The position numbers and the translations under genes were made by a program. Below the pieces are notes generated by a model. It made no database searches and was not told where the DNA came from. It was given only the letters and a program-made list of their open reading frames with translations. From positions 184,387-248,386 of the forward strand of contig NW_001865043.1 in NCBI RefSeq assembly GCF_000002865.3: a stretch of DNA of 64,000 nt, given 5' to 3'. This DNA comes from Monosiga brevicollis MX1. Lineage: Eukaryota; Opisthokonta; Choanoflagellata; Craspedida; Salpingoecidae. Shown here piece after piece: positions 60,371 to 64,000 of this stretch; position 1 is the stretch's first letter; every line of letters begins with the position of its first letter.

Positions 60371-61489
60371 ATGGCCACTATTGCTCCGCCACATTCCTGC
60401 GACGCGACCTCTCGCCGCCGCACCTGGTCGCATGCCCTACTGCCTTCCATCAGCACGGACGACAGTTGTGCCATCTGCCTTGACCCGTGCGTACCGACCC
60501 GTTCGTCCGCCTCCCTGCCGGATACCATGACAACTGCATTCGCTCCTCACCATTGCTCATCTGGCTTAAACTATCGCCTGACCGGCCTCGGCCCAAATCG
60601 TTCTCGTACCACTCAGGCTGACCCGAACGGCGACTCAGGATCAGCGTCCCGTCCGCCTCAATATATGCCGACACGTCTTTCACCAAGCTTGCATTGCCGA
60701 CTGGCAGCGGCAGTCCGACGCGTGCCCGCTGTGTCGCAGTCGGGATCCAAACGCCCCCATTTTCTGCCGCCTGCTGGCCCGCGTGAGCAGCTCCTATGCG
60801 CCTGGCTACAAACCCGCCGACATTGACGCGACCATTCTGGAGCTCTCCCGCAGCTTTAGTAACATTGAGCTTAACAGGTGCGTGAGGACTCTTCTCAAAG
60901 CACATGCGTCAGCTCGCTCCACGAGTGGTTTCCCAGTGCCTCGACAACTCTTCAACCAGAGCTCAACGGCCGTTCCTTTGCCGCCTCTCCTCCATAGCAC
61001 CACCCTGCCCGAGCTCCGCCTGCGACTGGACGGTCTGTTTCTCCGGGTTCAAGAGGCCGGAATGCCCGATGCCAAAGGCTTTTCCATCAATCTGCATTTT
61101 GTCGTGGTACGTGCTCGTGCCTGCATATGGGAAAAAGAGCCTCGATCATCCGGACACAATCTGATCAAACTGCTCTTCTTCGCTGCTGCAGGGTTGGCAT
61201 GATCTTGGCCGCGTGCTGGTGCTCGACGTCAAACCGGCTTTTCAGAGCCCAATCATCCATTTTGTGTTCCACTTTGCATCCCGCTCCATTGTAAGTACAC
61301 ACGCACGCAGCCTCGGTCACTACTTGTTTGCCCCAGTCATCTTCAGCCCAAGTCTAATGGCCCTATCATGTGACACGAAATTTTGACCCCTGCCTTTAGG
61401 CACAGAGTGCTTGTGAGCGCCTGCTTGCAGCGTGTCGGGGCCACCTTCGCGCGTGCCACTGCCAAAACCACCGTTCGAGCTGCGCGTAG
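60371..61489 (+). CDS. RING-H2 E3 ubiquitin ligase, unassigned
   Basis: Four exons (60371-60486, 60617-61106, 61192-61290, 61406-61489), 262 residues, phases consistent. The RING-H2 finger is split by intron 1: DDSCAICLDP, then after the splice LNICRHVFHQACIADWQRQ and CPLCRSRDP, giving C-x2-C, C-x-H-x2-H-x2-C and C-x2-C. After it come a Ser/Pro-rich linker, a helical part (LRLRLDGLFLRVQEAG) and a strand-rich part (GWHDLGRVLVLDVKPAF, IIHFVFHFASRSI), ending in a Cys/His-rich tail (CRGHLRACHCQNH). I do not recognise the C-terminal half. It lies 450 bp upstream of another RING-H2 gene in the same direction, but outside the finger the two are not alike, so recent duplication is not supported. Confidence 0.78.
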
Positions 61490-61941
61490 CTAGAAATGGT
61501 TTTCGTGCTATAGCCTCGCCAAACAGCTATACCCGTTTCATGCTACGGTAGAAAATGCCATTTCTTACCTCGACCGGGCCGGCCTGGTCACCCGAGTTGC
61601 CACATTCTAGTAGTTATCACTTCCATACCAAGTCTCTAATTGAACTCTTCGATCCGATGCACTTTTGTATCCGAACATCCGCTCCCTGCGCCTGAGCACA
61701 CCATCCACCTTCCCCTGTGTACCACGGCCATACCTGCATGGCCTCGTACTGATGGTACATGACTCAGTCTCCCTAAAGTCTTGATGATTTCACTCTCTTT
61801 CTTTTCTCTGATTTCTCTCTCTGATTTCTCAAATTTCTTCTTCTTTCATTTTTTTTTTTTTAATTTTATTTTTTCGTGCTCGACGTTTGTTGGTTGACAC
61901 GAGCAGCTGAGCTGGTCGGTGCGCACACAAATTGAGACACG
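61490..61941. other. Intergenic, CT- and T-rich
   Basis: Between two plus-strand RING genes; TC/TTTC-rich at 61788-61872, presumably the promoter and 5' UTR of the RNF181-like gene. No gene. Confidence 0.6.
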
Positions 61942-62951
61942 ATGGCGTCGGATGGAGTTCGTACGCAGGATGCGCCGGTAGATATTGAAGAAACCCGAGA
62001 GCTTCTTGCAAACCTGCTGGAAGGCGATGGCAGCGAAATTCGTGGCACGCTGGCGCAACACATTCAGCAGCTGATGGAGCTCTTCACGCTCGCGTACGTG
62101 ACGTGCCGTGTGTGACGTGTGCCCATGCTCCTCGTTCCGCAATGCTCTCACTCGACCCCTTCCCTGCTCTTGATAACACGGGCCACTGGGCCACGACTAT
62201 CAGAGAGGATGGCTTGGCACCCGGCAGCAGGCGGACCCAGATTCCGCCCGTTTCCAAAAAATATCTCGAGAATCTTGACATTGTCTACCCCACCAAAAGC
62301 GAGATTGGTAGGCATGAAACCCCCGTGCCGCGCCTGCGTGCTCGCTGCGCCAGCCCCCTGCACAACGCCGTGGTGCATGGCTCACCAAATACCACCTTTT
62401 GGGTTGACATGGCCTTGTCATACTCCCCAATGCCGCTCCCGGCGAGCCCAGCTCAAGCCATTGAATGCGCCATTTGCAAGGCACCCTACGAGGACAAAGC
62501 TGAACTTTACGAGCTGCCGTGTGACCATGTCTTTCACACGATCTGCATCGGCGCCTGGCTAGAACGGGTACGTAATGCTTTCGCCTTTGTGACCGCGGCA
62601 CAAACAGCAAACGGGTCACCGCTTCAGGTTTCCGCACGCCCCATTGTTTTGTTTTGTTTTTTTACGTTGTTATTTGACAGCGCCCGTCGGATTTTCGCAC
62701 CATCCCGTTGCTCATACCGCCCAATAGACAAGCCAATGCCCCCTTTGCCGGCACCAGCTGCCGACCGATGACGAAGCTTTTGAGGTATGTGCCCAGACAT
62801 GGCTTATGGATGGCCCCGCATCTTTCAGTCCCTTGCGACGCTTAGCCGCGCACATTCGATGCCTGCGCTGTAGGAGCAACAACGCGAAGAGCAACGACAG
62901 CGCGAATCGGCCGCCATGATTGAACGCATGCACTCAACAATGTTTGGTTGA
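61942..62951 (+). CDS. RNF181: RNF181-like RING-H2 E3 ubiquitin ligase
   Basis: Five exons (61942-62093, 62204-62307, 62452-62567, 62728-62784, 62874-62951), 168 residues (153 in human). An N-terminal helix (ELLANLLEG) is followed by PPVSKKYLENLDIVYPTKSE, like the helix preceding the finger in RNF181. The RING-H2 is ECAICKAPYED, ELPCDHVFHTICIGAWLER and CPLCRHQLPTDDEAFE; the LPTDDE after the last Cys pair is typical of RNF181 and relatives (RNF115/126, Praja). The tail EQQREEQRQRESAAMIERMH ends MFG, close to the human ending. Expected to act as a cytosolic E3 with UBE2D-type E2s. It converges on the thymidine phosphorylase gene, 109 bp between stops. Confidence 0.9.
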
Positions 62952-63060
62952 CGTGGGCAAACCAGGCTCAATTGGCGTCGTACGCTATCCTTGGCAGAGC
63001 CATGCAAGTTCAGTTACCGCCGATCTCCGGCGTACATCATACACTCTCTACCGCAGTTGT

Positions 63061-64000
63061 CTAGTTGCTGCCAGCGTCTGACGGCTTGCGCGTAATGAAA
63101 TCAATGATACGTGAGGGTGCCTCGGTGGCCTCGGTGGTGACCTTGAATGCGGCGTTCAGGCGCTGCTCTTGTTCCTATTCGCCCAGATGTTTGCAAGCAA
63201 ACGCACTTTTGAAATGAGATGGAGCGCTTGTGCCCGTATGCAACCTGTTATCTGTCTCTGACCAAAACTTGCCTCGGACAAGGGCGCGTTATGAGATAGG
63301 GTGGCCAAACTCTGGCCTTCTTGCACGGCATCGCCGCGCCCCACGCAAAGCTCCAAGCGCACTTGATGGTCCAGTTGGTCGCTCTGCACACACCACGGCT
63401 GATTAGGCTCGAGTTTGGTTTTATTTCCTTTTTCCACTGGTCTGGCTGTTGTCTTCTCCTCTGACATGTGAATCGAACATGATACCCATCTACATCTCAA
63501 CTCGGTTCCACCGCAATGTTTAAACTTACTGGATGTTGGCGTCCAGCGCCCAGCTCTCCCAACACCTCCGCCAACGGCATGGCCTCAATGTGCTGTACAA
63601 ACCCGCTGCGAAATACGACGTTATGCATCAAGAAATCAACATCTCAAGCCCGCAATGCCACAATCGCTCGCAGTCCAAAGCGTACCTGGTGGATGCCTTG
63701 ATAGTGGTCTGCTGTTTGGTAGCCTTGAGCAGCACCGCTTCGGGTTGCTATCACGGCCAGACCAACCAGGGCAGTACATTGGCACAAATCAATGAATGCG
63801 CACTGCCGCGGATACCGGACCGGTGCAACCTGCCTACCTCGCAAATCTCGGCTGCAGTGTCCGAGGACACGCCCTGGGCCTCGCACATGGTGCGGAAAGC
63901 CTTGAGGGCTGTGCCATCCTGGAGGGAGTTGGCAATGAGCTCGCGACCATGCTCCAGGTTGGTTGCCAGACCCGCTTGCATGAGCAGTTGGCCGCCCTCG
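63061..64000 (-). CDS. TYMP: Thymidine (pyrimidine-nucleoside) phosphorylase, C-terminal part
   Basis: Runs off the right edge; only the C-terminal third is here. Exons seen on the minus strand: 64000-about 63838 (LATNLEHGRELIANSLQDG, FRTMCEAQG), about 63611-63529 (SGFVQHIEAMPLAEVLGELG, AGRQHP), about 63410-63275 (LDHQVRLELCVGRGDAV, QEGQSLATL) and 63174-63061 (LNAAFKVTTEATEAPSR, stop). The order matches the end of the central domain and the C-terminal PYNP domain of DeoA/TYMP enzymes, which split thymidine with phosphate to thymine and deoxyribose-1-phosphate. A segment at about 63630-63710 may be a further short exon. Together with the cytidine deaminase near the left end it gives two pyrimidine salvage steps in one window, probably by chance. 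Confidence 0.85.

Overview
Nuclear DNA of an intron-rich, compact unicellular opisthokont; the gene set points to a choanoflagellate (a Monosiga-like genome is my best guess, by inference only). Reasons: short GT-AG introns of about 70-270 bp in most genes, intergenic gaps often under 500 bp on both strands, many GA/CT, CA/GT and poly-A simple repeats, two runs of N, and a gene repertoire shared with animals (LARP1 with DM15 repeats, LARP7, AKAP17A, Jagunal, SARA C-terminal domain, MAPR/PGRMC, aspartyl beta-hydroxylase, a Maf-like bZIP, a Hedgehog-type Hint domain, a DUF4795/QRICH2-like flagellar coiled coil). I see no CRISPR array, operon, virus-like element, transposon or tRNA.

Layout, left to right: a secreted fasciclin (FAS1) protein with a Ser/Thr stalk (minus, open at the left edge); an unassigned 2.1 kb; a type II membrane glycosyltransferase; a two-domain cytidine deaminase; an 18-exon gene joining RING, UBA and the SARA C-terminal domain; LARP1; AKAP17A convergent with MAPR; an aspartyl beta-hydroxylase-like protein; a SAM methyltransferase; a 12-exon coiled-coil protein whose intron carries 184 bp of CA/TG repeat at the 3' splice site; an Lsm10-like protein; a Maf-like bZIP factor; an 11-exon fusion of Prune phosphoesterase with dephospho-CoA kinase; Jagunal; STE24 CAAX protease; a secreted Hint protein without a Hedge domain; TAM41; a DUF4795 coiled coil cut by a 765-base gap; ribosomal protein uS8 (RPS15A); two small genes; a poorly resolved 2.3 kb; a cytochrome P450 with an atypical I helix; LARP7; a minisatellite; a bacterial-type PARG; two RING-H2 ubiquitin ligases in tandem (the second RNF181-like); and a thymidine phosphorylase running off the right edge.

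Themes: RNA biology (LARP1, LARP7, AKAP17A, Lsm10-like, RPS15A), ubiquitin ligation (three RING genes), secretory/ER membrane (STE24, Jagunal, MAPR, AspH, glycosyltransferase), pyrimidine salvage (cytidine deaminase, thymidine phosphorylase) and mitochondrial lipid synthesis (TAM41). There is no sign that these are functionally clustered; this looks like ordinary eukaryotic gene order. The most novel objects are two domain fusions, Prune-dephospho-CoA kinase and RING-UBA-SARA, each supported by a splice model whose phases agree at every junction. Exon models were built by hand from reading frame, splice dinucleotides and remembered family sequences; no alignment or transcript data were available.
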